Source: Arminella tubonensis
GTDB taxonomy: Bacteria; Pseudomonadota; Alphaproteobacteria; Rhizobiales; Rhizobiaceae
Length of the DNA: 64,000 nt
Direction: 5' to 3'
Assembly (NCBI RefSeq): GCF_003240585.1
Contig: NZ_PCDP01000013.1
Location: 1 to 64,000 of the forward strand
Both the position numbers and the translations under genes were made by a program. Numbering within the stretch: the first letter of the stretch is position 1; each line of letters begins with the position of its first letter. The notes below the pieces were generated by a model that was given only the letters and a program-made list of their open reading frames with translations, searched no databases and was not told where the DNA came from. Shown here one piece after another: positions 9,173 through 17,829 of the stretch.

Positions 9173-9205
9173 GAGAATAAATATGCACTCCTGCCGAAAA
9201 ATTCA
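9173..9205. promoter_or_regulatory. Putative SorC-type operator pair upstream of transporter operon
   Basis: AGAATAAATATGCA (9173-9186) and TGCCGAAAAATTCA (9192-9205) lie 19 bases apart on the permease side of the divergent promoter region. They resemble the palindrome upstream of the SorC regulator gene (12633-12646). The spacing of about two helical turns would suit a multimeric repressor. The operator role is inferred from recurrence. Confidence 0.4.
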
Positions 9206-9295
9206 TTAACAACTTGGAGAAAGGCTGTCAACTGGCCTTGTCTGGCTGCCTGGGCCAACGAGGGACGGGTGGGGGCTTGACTAATCCGGCGGCTG

Positions 9296-9327
9296 TGCAA
9301 AAATATCAGTACATGAATAAATATGCA
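9296..9327. promoter_or_regulatory. Putative SorC-type operator pair upstream of transketolase operon
   Basis: TGCAAAAATATCA (9296-9308) and TGAATAAATATGCA (9314-9327) stand 18 bases apart, ending 13 bases before the transketolase start. The second shares the 13-mer GAATAAATATGCA exactly with the site at 9174. The position would block transcription or initiation. The role is inferred. Confidence 0.4.
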
Positions 9328-9340
9328 TTGTGAGGAAGCG

Positions 9341-10150
9341 ATGGAAATTTCGGACCTTGAACGTATCGCTCGTGATATACGTCGACGCGATATTCAGGCC
9401 GTCTACGAGGCAGGCGCGGGTCACGTTGGAGGCGAGATGTCGGTCATCGACCTTCTTGCGGCGTTGTACTTTCATGTCCTGCGGATTTGGCCCGACCAGC
9501 CAAAGCATCCAGATCGGGACCGCTTCGTGCTGTCGAAAGGGCATACGGCCTGCGCGCTCTATGTCGTTCTCGCGGAACGGGGCTTCATTCCCGAAGATGA
9601 GATCTCGACCTTCCTGCAACCATACTCGCGGTTGAATGGCCATCCCAATTGCAACAAAGTGCCTGGCGTCGAAACCAATACCGGCCCTTTGGGTCACGGA
9701 CTTCCGGTCGCCGTCGGCATGGCGAAAGCGGCCAAACTGTCGAGCGCGAACTACCACACCTACGTCATCACCGGCGATGGCGAAATGCAAGAAGGCTCCA
9801 ACTGGGAAGCCATCATGGCAGCCGCACAATTCAAGCTCGACAATTTGACATTGATCATCGATCACAATCGCTTCCAGCAGGGGGCCTCGCTGTCGGAGAC
9901 CAACGACGTGGCGCCGTTCCGGCCGAAGCTGGAAGCCTTCGGCTGGGAGGTCACCGAGATCAACGGCAACGCCATGGCCGAGATCGTTCCGGCCTTGGAG
10001 CACAGGGGTGGCCGTCCTCACTGTATCGTCGCCCATACCAACAAGGGCCACGGCATCTCCTTCATGCAGGACCGCGTCGACTGGCACCACAAGGTTCCGA
10101 GCAAGGAACAGTACGAACTCGCATTGGCTGAATTGTCGGAGGCACTTTAA
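9341..10150 (+). CDS. Transketolase, N-terminal subunit
   Basis: A 269-residue thiamine-diphosphate-binding half of a split transketolase. It shows AGHVGGEMSVIDLLAALYF near the start, NTGPLGHGLPVAVGMA, and the ThDP/Mg motif GDGEMQEGSNWEA near residues 146-158. It pairs with the next gene to transfer two-carbon ketol units. ATG 9341 was chosen because GAGGAA precedes it; an ATG at 9323 lies inside the putative operator. Its TAA overlaps the ATG of the second subunit by one base. Split transketolases of this size include the apulose-4-phosphate enzyme AptA/AptB, but sequence alone does not fix the substrate. Confidence 0.92.
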   Translation: MEISDLERIARDIRRRDIQAVYEAGAGHVGGEMSVIDLLAALYFHVLRIWPDQPKHPDRDRFVLSKGHTACALYVVLAERGFIPEDEISTFLQPYSRLNGHPNCNKVPGVETNTGPLGHGLPVAVGMAKAAKLSSANYHTYVITGDGEMQEGSNWEAIMAAAQFKLDNLTLIIDHNRFQQGASLSETNDVAPFRPKLEAFGWEVTEINGNAMAEIVPALEHRGGRPHCIVAHTNKGHGISFMQDRVDWHHKVPSKEQYELALAELSEAL

Positions 10151-11106
10151 TGAACGCGCCAGTCAACACCCGGAAGCTTTACGACTGCCGTGATGCGTTC
10201 GCCGCAACGCTGGAGCGCCTGGCTGCGGAGAATGAAACGATCGTCGCCGTTTGCAACGACTCAGTCGGCTCATCGAAGCTGAACGGTTTCAAGGCGAAAT
10301 TCCCTGATCGCCTTGTCAATGTCGGCATTGCTGAGCAGAATATGGTGGGCGTCGGCGCCGGTCTCGCCAACGGCGGACGGCTGCCTTACGTTTGCGGTGC
10401 AGCGCCGTTCCTGACAGGCAGGTCGCTCGAGCAGATCAAGGCCGACATTGCCTATTCCAATGCCAACGTCAAGCTTGTCGGCATCTCGTCTGGAATGGCC
10501 TATGGAGAACTCGGCCCGACACACCATTCGATCGAGGACTTCGCCTGGATGCGGGTACTGCCGAACCTTCCCGTGATTGCACCTTGCGACCGGATCGAGA
10601 CCGCCGCAGCCGTCGAATGGGCCGCAAGCTACAATGGCCCCTGTTTCCTGCGCCTGTCGCGCGTCGGCGTTCCGGATCTGCTCCCGGAAGGTCATAGGTT
10701 CGAAGTCGGCAAGGCAAACCTGCTGCGCGAAGGCTCCGATGTCACGCTGATTGCCAACGGCACGCTGACCCATCGCATGGTCAAGGCTGCCGAGATCCTG
10801 GCCGAGCGCGGCATCAAGGCCCGCGTACTGAACATGGCGACCGTTCGTCCGATCGATGAGACCGCCATCATTGCCGCCGCCAACGAGACCGGAGCAATCG
10901 TGACGGCGGAGGAGCACTCTATCTTCGGTGGCTTAGGCTCAGCTGTCGCCGAAGTGGTCGTTGACAACGCCCCCGTGCCGATGAAGCGTCTTGGCGTTCC
11001 AGGCATCTTCGCACCCACCGGCTCCGCCGAATTCCTCCTGGACGAGTTCGGTATGGCACCGGCAGCGATCGCCGATGCCGCGGCGACGCTTATCAAGCGT
11101 AAATAG
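10150..11106 (+). CDS. Transketolase, C-terminal subunit
   Basis: A 318-residue partner carrying the pyrimidine-binding domain (N-terminal half, with VNVGIAEQNMVGVGAGLA containing the catalytic Glu) and the transketolase C-terminal domain (from about residue 195, VTLIANGTLTHRMV). The start overlaps the stop of the first subunit (TAATG), which suggests coupled translation and equal stoichiometry. Together the two equal a full transketolase of about 590 residues. It is followed after 63 bases by the kinase gene. Confidence 0.92.
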   Translation: MNAPVNTRKLYDCRDAFAATLERLAAENETIVAVCNDSVGSSKLNGFKAKFPDRLVNVGIAEQNMVGVGAGLANGGRLPYVCGAAPFLTGRSLEQIKADIAYSNANVKLVGISSGMAYGELGPTHHSIEDFAWMRVLPNLPVIAPCDRIETAAAVEWAASYNGPCFLRLSRVGVPDLLPEGHRFEVGKANLLREGSDVTLIANGTLTHRMVKAAEILAERGIKARVLNMATVRPIDETAIIAAANETGAIVTAEEHSIFGGLGSAVAEVVVDNAPVPMKRLGVPGIFAPTGSAEFLLDEFGMAPAAIADAAATLIKRK

Positions 11107-11169
11107 TCTGGTACCAAATATTTCCGACCGGGGTGCGCATCCGCCCCGGCCTATCGTTTCGAGGAGGCG

Positions 11170-12639
11170 ATGATGCGGGCTATTCTGGCGATCGACCAGG
11201 GCACCACGAATTCCAAGGCTGTGCTTGTCTCGGAACGGGGAGATATCGTTGCAAGGGGCTCTGCCGCTGTCGGTATTTCCTATCCGAAGCCCGGCTGGGT
11301 GGAGCAGGACCCCAATCGCATCTATGCCTCAGTCTGCGAGGCGATTGACGCCTGCCTGGTCGATGTCGCCGATGTCGTGGTCGAAGCGGTGGCCATCTCA
11401 AACCAGCGTGAATCCGTAACCGTCTGGGACGCAGAAAGCGGCCAGGCGCTTGGCCCTGTATTGAGTTGGCAGTGCCGTCGAACGGCGGCCGATTGCGAGC
11501 AGCTCATCGTTGAAGGCCATCTGGAGCGTGTGCAGGCATTGACCGGCCTTCCTCTCGATCCGATGTTCCCGGGCTCGAAATTCCGTTGGCTGATCGATCG
11601 GGCTCCCGCCGGGCGCCGCCTGCGTCTCGGCACGATCGATAGTTGGCTGATCCATTGCCTGACAGATGGGGAGCGTCACGTCTGCGATGCTTCCAATGCG
11701 GCTCGCAGCCAGTTGTTCGATCTTCAGGCGCAGCGCTGGAGCGCCGAACTCGGCGACATCTTCGGTGTCGATGTTGGACTTCTTCCCGCAGTGCTCGACA
11801 GCTCCGCAGACTTCGGGACCACGCGGGGCGTCGCGGGCATTCCAGATGGTACGCCGATCCGCTCGGCCATCGGCGACAGCCATGCTGCGCTCTTCGGCCA
11901 TGGTGCTTTCAGGCCGGGGGATGGGAAGGTGACGTTCGGCACGGGCTCGTCGGTCATGACCACCTTGCCGCACTTCATCGCTCCATTGGAAGGCATCACA
12001 ACGACGGTCGCATGGCGTCTCGCCGGAACCCCGACCTTTGCCTTCGAAGGCAATATTCTTGTTTCGGCAGCAAGTCTTCCCTGGATGGCGAACATCCTGG
12101 GCCTGCCTGATGTCGCGGCCCTCGTCGACCTTGCGGCGACCGCTGAGCCGGGCGCACCGGGATTCGTGCCGGCCTTCGTCGGCCTCGGCGCTCCTCACTG
12201 GGATTCCGATGCCCGCGCGTTGTTTTCCCAGATTAATTTCAATACGACCCGTGCGCAGATGGCCCGCTCGGTTACGGATTCGATTGCCTGCCAGGTCCAT
12301 GACGTCATCATGGCCATACGTGCCCACAGCGGCGCGGAACTCGGTGCCCTCTACGTCGACGGCGGCCCGAGCCAGAATCTGTTCCTCATGCAGTGCGTCG
12401 CAAACCTCATCCAACACCCGGTTATTCAATGTGAGGCCCCAGAGGCATCCGCGCTCGGCGCCGCTTATCTTGCGGGACTGTCACTTGGCATATGGACGGA
12501 TCTTGCCGAGATCGCCGGCCTGCCCCGCGGCAGGCACATTATTCCGCCACAGCCCTCGGAGAGGCTCGCGCTGTTGACAGCGTGGAATGACGCGCTCTTT
12601 CGCTCGACGTCACGCCCGACACCAGCTAGATGTGAATAA
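11170..12639 (+). CDS. FGGY-family carbohydrate kinase
   Basis: A 489-residue FGGY kinase with the actin-like ATPase fold. The N-terminal phosphate-1 motif is DQGTTNSKA (residues 8-16), then PGWVEQDP as in glycerol kinases; the C-terminal motif YVDGGPSQN precedes a short C-terminal domain. It phosphorylates a sugar, ketose or polyol. Length matches apulose kinase and glycerol/xylulose kinases alike. Between the split transketolase and the regulator, it most likely makes the ketose phosphate that the transketolase uses. GAGGAGGCG precedes the tandem ATG codons at 11170 and 11173. Confidence 0.92.
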   Translation: MMRAILAIDQGTTNSKAVLVSERGDIVARGSAAVGISYPKPGWVEQDPNRIYASVCEAIDACLVDVADVVVEAVAISNQRESVTVWDAESGQALGPVLSWQCRRTAADCEQLIVEGHLERVQALTGLPLDPMFPGSKFRWLIDRAPAGRRLRLGTIDSWLIHCLTDGERHVCDASNAARSQLFDLQAQRWSAELGDIFGVDVGLLPAVLDSSADFGTTRGVAGIPDGTPIRSAIGDSHAALFGHGAFRPGDGKVTFGTGSSVMTTLPHFIAPLEGITTTVAWRLAGTPTFAFEGNILVSAASLPWMANILGLPDVAALVDLAATAEPGAPGFVPAFVGLGAPHWDSDARALFSQINFNTTRAQMARSVTDSIACQVHDVIMAIRAHSGAELGALYVDGGPSQNLFLMQCVANLIQHPVIQCEAPEASALGAAYLAGLSLGIWTDLAEIAGLPRGRHIIPPQPSERLALLTAWNDALFRSTSRPTPARCE

Positions 12640-12646
12640 AAATTCA
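12633..12646. promoter_or_regulatory. Palindrome upstream of SorC regulator
   Basis: TGAATAAAAATTCA is a perfect 5+4+5 palindrome overlapping the end of the kinase gene, 13 bases before the regulator start. It matches the AT-rich motifs at both promoters of the locus, so autoregulation is likely. Confidence 0.45.
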
Positions 12647-12658
12647 ACTGGAAAAGAC

Positions 12659-13612
12659 ATGGCCCGCCTGCACGAACTCCGCCTCATATCGAGAGTTGCT
12701 CAGATGTATCACATCGAGAAGCGGCGTCAGGCGGAAATCGCTCAGCATCTGCGCCTGTCTCAGGCGACCGTGTCGCGAATGCTGAAGCGCGCCGAAGCAG
12801 AGGATATCGTCCGCACAAGCGTCATCCCGCCGGTCGGTACCTATAGCGAATTGGAAGGCGCGCTCCGCACAAAATACGATCTACCTGAAGCGATTGTGGT
12901 CGAGTGTACCGAAGACCGCGACGCCGCGATCATGGCCCGCATCGGCGAGGCGGCGGCCCACCTGCTTGAGGTGACCCTCGCACCCGGTGAGATCATCGGG
13001 GTGTCGAGCTGGAGCCAGACGATCTTCAAAATGGTCGAGAACATTCATCCACAAAAAAGTGCACAGGTGAAATATGTCGTCCAGACCCTTGGCGGGATGG
13101 GCGACCCGTCGGTCCAGACCCATGCAACGCAATTGACGACACGGCTTGCGCGATTGACCGGGGCAGAACCGAAACTGCTGTCCGTCCAGGGGCTGGCAAG
13201 TTCACGGGAGGCCAAACTCCTGATGCTCGCCGACCCATTCGTCCGCGAAACCATGGATCTCTTCGGTTCCATCACCCTGGCGATCGTCGGAATAGGTGCG
13301 GTCGAACCGTCCGAGTTGCTCGCCCGGTCCGGCAACATCTTTTCGACAGGGGAACTTGCCGATCTTGCCGAAGCCGGAGCGGTCGGCGACATCTCGCTGC
13401 GGTTCTTCGACGCAAGGGGGCGGCCGGTCCGGACGCCCCTCGACGAGCGCGTCATCGGCCTTCCCCTGGAGAGCCTAGAGCGTGTCGATCGGGTGATTGC
13501 CCTTGCAGGCGGAGCGAAGAAAACAGCGGCCATAGCCGGCGCCTTGAGAGTGGGTGTCATCGACACGCTGATAACCGACAAATTCACAGCTGAGCGGCTC
13601 ATCGGTCTTTGA
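12659..13612 (+). CDS. SorC/DeoR-family sugar-binding transcriptional regulator
   Basis: A 317-residue regulator. The N-terminal helix-turn-helix (QAEIAQHLRLSQATVSRMLKRA, about residues 24-45) is followed by a SorC sugar-binding domain, recognisable by GVSSWSQTI and QTLGGMG in the middle and by the R-P-V/T-P-L-DERVIGLPLE segment near the end. Members bind phosphorylated sugars and release operators. ATG 12659 starts the HTH domain; the frame extends upstream inside the kinase gene but without homology. Likely controls both divergent operons through the repeats at 9173-9327 and its own promoter. Confidence 0.92.
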   Translation: MARLHELRLISRVAQMYHIEKRRQAEIAQHLRLSQATVSRMLKRAEAEDIVRTSVIPPVGTYSELEGALRTKYDLPEAIVVECTEDRDAAIMARIGEAAAHLLEVTLAPGEIIGVSSWSQTIFKMVENIHPQKSAQVKYVVQTLGGMGDPSVQTHATQLTTRLARLTGAEPKLLSVQGLASSREAKLLMLADPFVRETMDLFGSITLAIVGIGAVEPSELLARSGNIFSTGELADLAEAGAVGDISLRFFDARGRPVRTPLDERVIGLPLESLERVDRVIALAGGAKKTAAIAGALRVGVIDTLITDKFTAERLIGL

Positions 13613-13819
13613 GCATTGCCTGCTGCTTGGGGACTGCTAGGAAACAGCGTTGGTGCGGGGGATCGGGGTGCTTTCGGACTTCATTCTTTGATCCCGTCCT
13701 CAACCGAATGCTGGCACGCCACTTGGGTTAGCTTCTCCAAACAAAGTTGGAGTGTCCTGTTTCTGCAAACGTTGGAATGTCACGCTCCCCCCGTCTGAGT
13801 GGCGTCTGGGAGATTGCAG

Positions 13820-13950
13820 ATGGGATTGATAACGATGAGCGAGCGCGACCGGCAGCGAATCGAGATTTTGTCGAAGGTCGTTGATGGCTGCATGACGCGA
13901 ATGTTGACGGCGCATGTTCAGAACTGTTGGCGCGCGACCCAGCGAGCCTA
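13820..13950 (+). pseudogene. ISNCY-type transposase N-terminal remnant
   Basis: From ATG 13820 the frame begins MGLITMSERDRQRIEILSKV, the characteristic start of ISNCY-family transposases common in rhizobia, which carry an HTH there. Similarity ends after about 25 codons and a stop appears near 13948, so only the 5' end survives. The preceding 100 bases, with their GTCCTGTTTCTGCAAACG segment, are probably the left end of the element. Confidence 0.7.
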
Positions 13951-14043
13951 AATGTCGTTCAATTTCTTCGCATCTACTCCCCTTTTGCTCGTATCCGTAT
14001 CGTTTGAGCGGCTCCAGTTCCCAGGCAGGTTTGCGCAAGCCCT

Positions 14044-14766
14044 TCACTGCGCCGGGGCCGCTTCAGCCGCCAGCCCTGTTGACCTCGAGGTGGCCTGTTT
14101 CAAGGAACTTTGGGTAAGGCGGCGCTCGATCGCCCGGGAAATCAGAGAAGCCGGCCATGCCAAGGAAAAGTAGAAAATTGCAGTCAACACGAATACCTGC
14201 AGCGGCAGGAAGCTTTCTGCCATGATTTCCCGGGACACCAGCGTCAATTCCGGCACTGCAATCAGGGCACAGATCGAACTGTCCTTGAGAAGTGAAATCA
14301 GATTAATCAAGAGAGGCGCTAGGGTGTACCTGAGTGCCTGCGGCAGCAGAATGATGCGGAATGTTTGGAACGGCGTCAGTCCACTGGAAAGCGCGGCCTC
14401 GCGTTGACCATCCGCAACTGCATTCAGACCGCCACGAAAGACTTCGGCGAGATAGGCGGCATATACCAAGGCCAGGCCAATTGTCCCGGCAAGCTGCGCT
14501 GGAAGGGTGATGCCGGCCCCAGGCAAGGCGAAATAGAGCACATAGAGGATCACCAGGATGGGCACGCCGCGGGCGATCGCGAGATAGAGGCGAGCAAACA
14601 ATCGCGGCAGCCAAAAGCGACGGGATCGAAGATATTCGACAATCAGCGCCAGCAGGAACGCTAGGCTAAATCCCCCCGCGGTCAGGGCAAGGGTCAACCG
14701 CATGCCCGCAAGCATGCGAGGTGCCCAGTCGTTGCTGTGAGCGGCTATGGTTTGAACGAACATCAT
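14044..14766 (-). CDS. Amino-acid ABC transporter permease (HisM/ArtM type) 1
   Basis: A 240-residue inner-membrane permease of the polar amino-acid uptake family. Several hydrophobic segments flank the EAA loop (AALSSGLTPFQTFRIILLPQALRYTLAPL, about residues 140-170). It forms a heterodimeric channel with the next permease. The start overlaps the stop of permease 2 (ATGA at 14763-14766). The C-terminal tail of about 25 residues is unusually Ala/Ser-rich. Last gene of its operon; substrate unknown. Confidence 0.93.
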   Translation of the reverse strand: MMFVQTIAAHSNDWAPRMLAGMRLTLALTAGGFSLAFLLALIVEYLRSRRFWLPRLFARLYLAIARGVPILVILYVLYFALPGAGITLPAQLAGTIGLALVYAAYLAEVFRGGLNAVADGQREAALSSGLTPFQTFRIILLPQALRYTLAPLLINLISLLKDSSICALIAVPELTLVSREIMAESFLPLQVFVLTAIFYFSLAWPASLISRAIERRLTQSSLKQATSRSTGLAAEAAPAQ

Positions 14767-15413
14767 GCGATCTCCAGCCGGCGCTCGATGAGAGACACAG
14801 TCTGCGTCACGGCCATCGTCAAAATCAGGTAAAGAATGGCCGCCGCGCCATAGATCGCGGCAGTTTGAAATGTCTCATTCACCAGCTGCCTTGCGTTGAA
14901 CATCACCTCCGGTGCCGCGATTGCCGCGACAAGCGAGGTATCCTTGACGAGGGCGACCGCATAGTTGCCAAGCGATGGCAAGGCAAGCCGCAGCCCCTGC
15001 GGAAGGATAATCAAGCGAAAGACCTTGAATGGCGTCAGCCCCACCGCAGCTGCCGCTTCGCTTTGTCCTGAGGGGACTGACTGAAAACCGGAGCAAAAAA
15101 TATCAACCGCGACCGCGCCACCGATCATGCCGAGTCCGACAATGGCAGCACACATGGACGAGAGCCGCAGCCCAAGCGCCGCCAGCCCGAAATATAGGAG
15201 AAAGAGGAAGGTAAGGCTTGGCACGTTCCGCAGCGCCTCCACATACGCACGAACGAGCAGGGCGACAACTGGGCTACGGTTGAGATAAGTGGTTGTCGCA
15301 AGACCAAGTCCGATAAGAACGGCCATTGTCAGCGCACCGGACGTCACTTGGACCGTGACACAGGCGCCCGACAGCAACGCCGTGACGATTGCCTCTAGCA
15401 GTGAACTATCCAT
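14763..15413 (-). CDS. Amino-acid ABC transporter permease 2
   Basis: A 216-residue HisQ/HisM-family permease with about five membrane segments and an EAA loop (AAAAVGLTPFKVFRLIILPQGLRLALPSL). It partners permease 1. The eight-base overlap with the upstream ATPase gene and four-base overlap with permease 1 show a tight operon. ATG 15413 gives MDSSLLEA, a normal short cytoplasmic start. Confidence 0.93.
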   Translation of the reverse strand: MDSSLLEAIVTALLSGACVTVQVTSGALTMAVLIGLGLATTTYLNRSPVVALLVRAYVEALRNVPSLTFLFLLYFGLAALGLRLSSMCAAIVGLGMIGGAVAVDIFCSGFQSVPSGQSEAAAAVGLTPFKVFRLIILPQGLRLALPSLGNYAVALVKDTSLVAAIAAPEVMFNARQLVNETFQTAAIYGAAAILYLILTMAVTQTVSLIERRLEIA

Positions 15414-16185
15414 CGCGGCGCTCCCTCTCCGACAAGCTTGCGAGAAACTGTTTCAGCCGGGGAGCCTGGGGATTATCGAGGACCATCCTTGCCGGGCCTT
15501 CCTCGATGATCCGGCCGCCATCCATGAAGACAATGCGGTCGGCCACTTCTCGCGCGAAGGCGATCTCATGGGTGACCAGAACCATTGCCCTGCCCTCGGC
15601 TGCGAGCGCCTTGATGACTGTCAGAACCTCACCAACAAGTTCGGGATCAAGCGCCGAGGTCGGCTCGTCGAAGAGAAGTAACTTTGGCCGCTGCGCAAGA
15701 GCGCGAGCAATCGCCACACGCTGCTGCTGGCCGCCAGACAGGCGATGCGGCATTTCGTTGGCTTTGTGTCCGAGGTGAACTTTGGTCAAGAGCGATAGAG
15801 CAAGCTCCGCCGCCTCGGCCTTCGTTAAACCACGGACCTTGCGTGGTTGCAGCGCAATATTGTCTCTCGCACTGAGATGCGGCCACAAGTGAAAGTGCTG
15901 AAACACCATCCCGATCTCTGCACGCTGCGGGGCAAGTTCGCGATCGGTCATCCGTCGTCCATCCAGGCATCGGCCGATCACCTGTCCCTCCAGCCGAACT
16001 TCGCCAGCTGTCGGCGGAGCCAGATAATTGATTGCTCGAAGACAGGTGGATTTCCCAGAGCCGCTCGGCCCGATCAGTGCGATGCGTTCGCCGCGCTGCA
16101 AGGTGAATGAGACATTTTTTAGAACGTCAAGATTGCCGTAAGATTTGCCGAGGTTGGCGACATCAAGAAGAATATCGGCGGTCAT
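15406..16185 (-). CDS. Amino-acid ABC transporter ATP-binding protein
   Basis: A 259-residue ATPase of the GlnQ/HisP type. Walker A is GPSGSGKST (about residues 39-47), Q-loop QHFHLWPH, signature LSGGQQQRVAIARAL, Walker B LLLFDEPTSALD, and the H-loop lies in VLVTHEIAFA. It energises amino-acid import with the two permeases downstream. GGAGGCAGCT precedes ATG 16185. Length is normal for the family. Confidence 0.95.
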   Translation of the reverse strand: MTADILLDVANLGKSYGNLDVLKNVSFTLQRGERIALIGPSGSGKSTCLRAINYLAPPTAGEVRLEGQVIGRCLDGRRMTDRELAPQRAEIGMVFQHFHLWPHLSARDNIALQPRKVRGLTKAEAAELALSLLTKVHLGHKANEMPHRLSGGQQQRVAIARALAQRPKLLLFDEPTSALDPELVGEVLTVIKALAAEGRAMVLVTHEIAFAREVADRIVFMDGGRIIEEGPARMVLDNPQAPRLKQFLASLSERERRDG

Positions 16186-16243
16186 AGCTGCCTCCGTGCA
16201 TCAAGGAATGAGTGCGGCCGGATACGCCGGCCGCGACGGGTAA

Positions 16244-17125
16244 CTAGCGACCGCACACGGGTGGTTTCCAGTCGGAAGCCCGATCCACGCCGGCTCTGTA
16301 GTTCTCCGCCGACGGGACGTAGTTGGCCTCGTTCAGGTTGCCGTAACGTTGACCGATGACCTTGACCTCGCACGAGGTCCAGAGCTTGCGGATTTGAGCA
16401 CTGAGTGCGTTGGCAAGCGCAGTATTGTCTTTTGACAAACCGAAGACGTACTGACGTCCAACGCCGGTTAGAAGCGGATAATCCGGATTGTTGTCACTGA
16501 ACGGCAAGTTCACGAGGCCCCAGCTCTCATTCCTGGACAAGGCATAGTCGATCACGGGAGGGTCGCCGACGAGGGCATCGATGCGGCCGGCAAGCAGGTC
16601 GCGCAAAGCCGCATCGGAACTGTCGTAGAGCGACAGCTCCAGACCTTTGATCCTTCTAAGCTCGGGCAGGAACGAAAAGCCCGTCATCGAGCCGACTTTC
16701 CGGTTCTCAAGGTCCTTTAATGTATGCCATCCGGAGCTCTTCTTCGACGTGATTCCGTTAAGAAAATAACCGCTTGGATCGGTCAGAGACAATGTCTCGG
16801 CACGCTGTTGCGTCCAGGCGACGTTGCCGCCAATGATGTCGACGCGTCCGGTTTGCACGGCCGCGATGGCTCCTGACCACTCCATCGTCACCGGCTTGAT
16901 GGTCAGCCCAAGTCGCTCTGCGGCGATCTGCAGAATGTCACCGTCGTAGCCGGTAAGCTTGCCGTCCCGCGCCACCAGTCCGGGCATGTCGCCAGTGATG
17001 GCAACGGAAAGCACGCCGGGTTCGCTTAACTTGTAGGCCGGATCGGTCGCTCCTGCCCACGCGGGATGGAGCCCGGCAGCAATTCCGATGATACTTGCGA
17101 GAAATTTGCAGATGAGCTGTTGCAT
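16244..17125 (-). CDS. Amino-acid ABC transporter substrate-binding protein
   Basis: A 293-residue family-3 solute-binding protein (SBP_bac_3). The signal peptide covers about residues 1-24 (MQQLICKFLASIIGIAAGLH, cut after AWA), and the body has GYDGDILQIAAERLGL and GGNVAWTQQRAETLSLTDP, typical of polar amino-acid receptors. ATG 17125 with AAAGGGAACAG upstream was chosen because the signal peptide begins there. First gene of the four-gene importer. Confidence 0.93.
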   Translation of the reverse strand: MQQLICKFLASIIGIAAGLHPAWAGATDPAYKLSEPGVLSVAITGDMPGLVARDGKLTGYDGDILQIAAERLGLTIKPVTMEWSGAIAAVQTGRVDIIGGNVAWTQQRAETLSLTDPSGYFLNGITSKKSSGWHTLKDLENRKVGSMTGFSFLPELRRIKGLELSLYDSSDAALRDLLAGRIDALVGDPPVIDYALSRNESWGLVNLPFSDNNPDYPLLTGVGRQYVFGLSKDNTALANALSAQIRKLWTSCEVKVIGQRYGNLNEANYVPSAENYRAGVDRASDWKPPVCGR

Positions 17126-17153
17126 GTCTGTTCCCTTTGTTGTGGTGACCGTT

Positions 17154-17723
17154 TCAGGAATGGTCGGCGGACCGATCAGCGCCGCCGGTCGTCTCGCACT
17201 GCGCAAACCGGGAAATGGAGAGCCCTTTGAGAGATGTCGGAGAAGAGCCATCGAGGCAGAGCTCGGCAAGCACGGCTCCCACGGCAGGCCCCAGTTGGAA
17301 GCCGTGACCGGAAAAGCCAAAAGCGTGAAAGAGCCCGGCAATTCTATCGCTCGGTCCGACGACCGGCAGACCGTCGGACATCCGTCCCTCGATGCCAGTC
17401 CAGCTGCGCAATAGGAGGACGTTTGCCAGCTCAGGCACCAAGTTGATCGCTGCTCTTGCAGCGTCCATCGTCACATCCGCCTTCGGCCGCGCTCGAAGGC
17501 GTTCCCGGTCAGCGTCACCAAGTCCGCTCCCGAAAATGACGCTGCCATGCGCTGTCTGACGAATGTAAATGCCGCCACCGCATATGCCGAGATTCGGCCC
17601 GATCAATGGAGCGATCGGCTCCGTGACGCACACGACTTTGGTCGTCTTGGGGCGTCGAACCCCCATTTTGGTTGTGCTTTCTAAAGCAACATCTTCGCGG
17701 CCAGCATTGGTCGGGGAGCTCAT
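17154..17723 (-). pseudogene. FAD-dependent amino-acid oxidase (DAO family), C-terminal half only
   Basis: About 170 residues match the C-terminal half of DadA/glycine-oxidase-like flavoproteins: VTEPIAPLIGP, an IYIRQTAHGSVIFG strand pair, RSWTGIEGRMSDGLPVVGPS, and GLFHAFGFSGHGFQLGPAVG, the FAD-contacting end. The N-terminal Rossmann GxGxxG half is missing; upstream of about residue 20 the frame is unrelated. The remnant lies immediately upstream of the amino-acid importer in the same direction, so importer and oxidase probably once formed one catabolic operon. It is not expected to be active. Confidence 0.8.
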
Positions 17724-17829
17724 GGTCTATGAAAGAGGCGTTCGCGCTAAAGTCCATGGGGGCTGTACCAACGGCTGTTCGAACTCCCCGGCTTCTGACT
17801 ATCAGACCATTTGGTCGGGGGAGCGCGTC

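Noticed and set aside
11398..12429. A 343-codon minus-strand ORF
   Set aside because: Antisense to the FGGY kinase, which has all family motifs.
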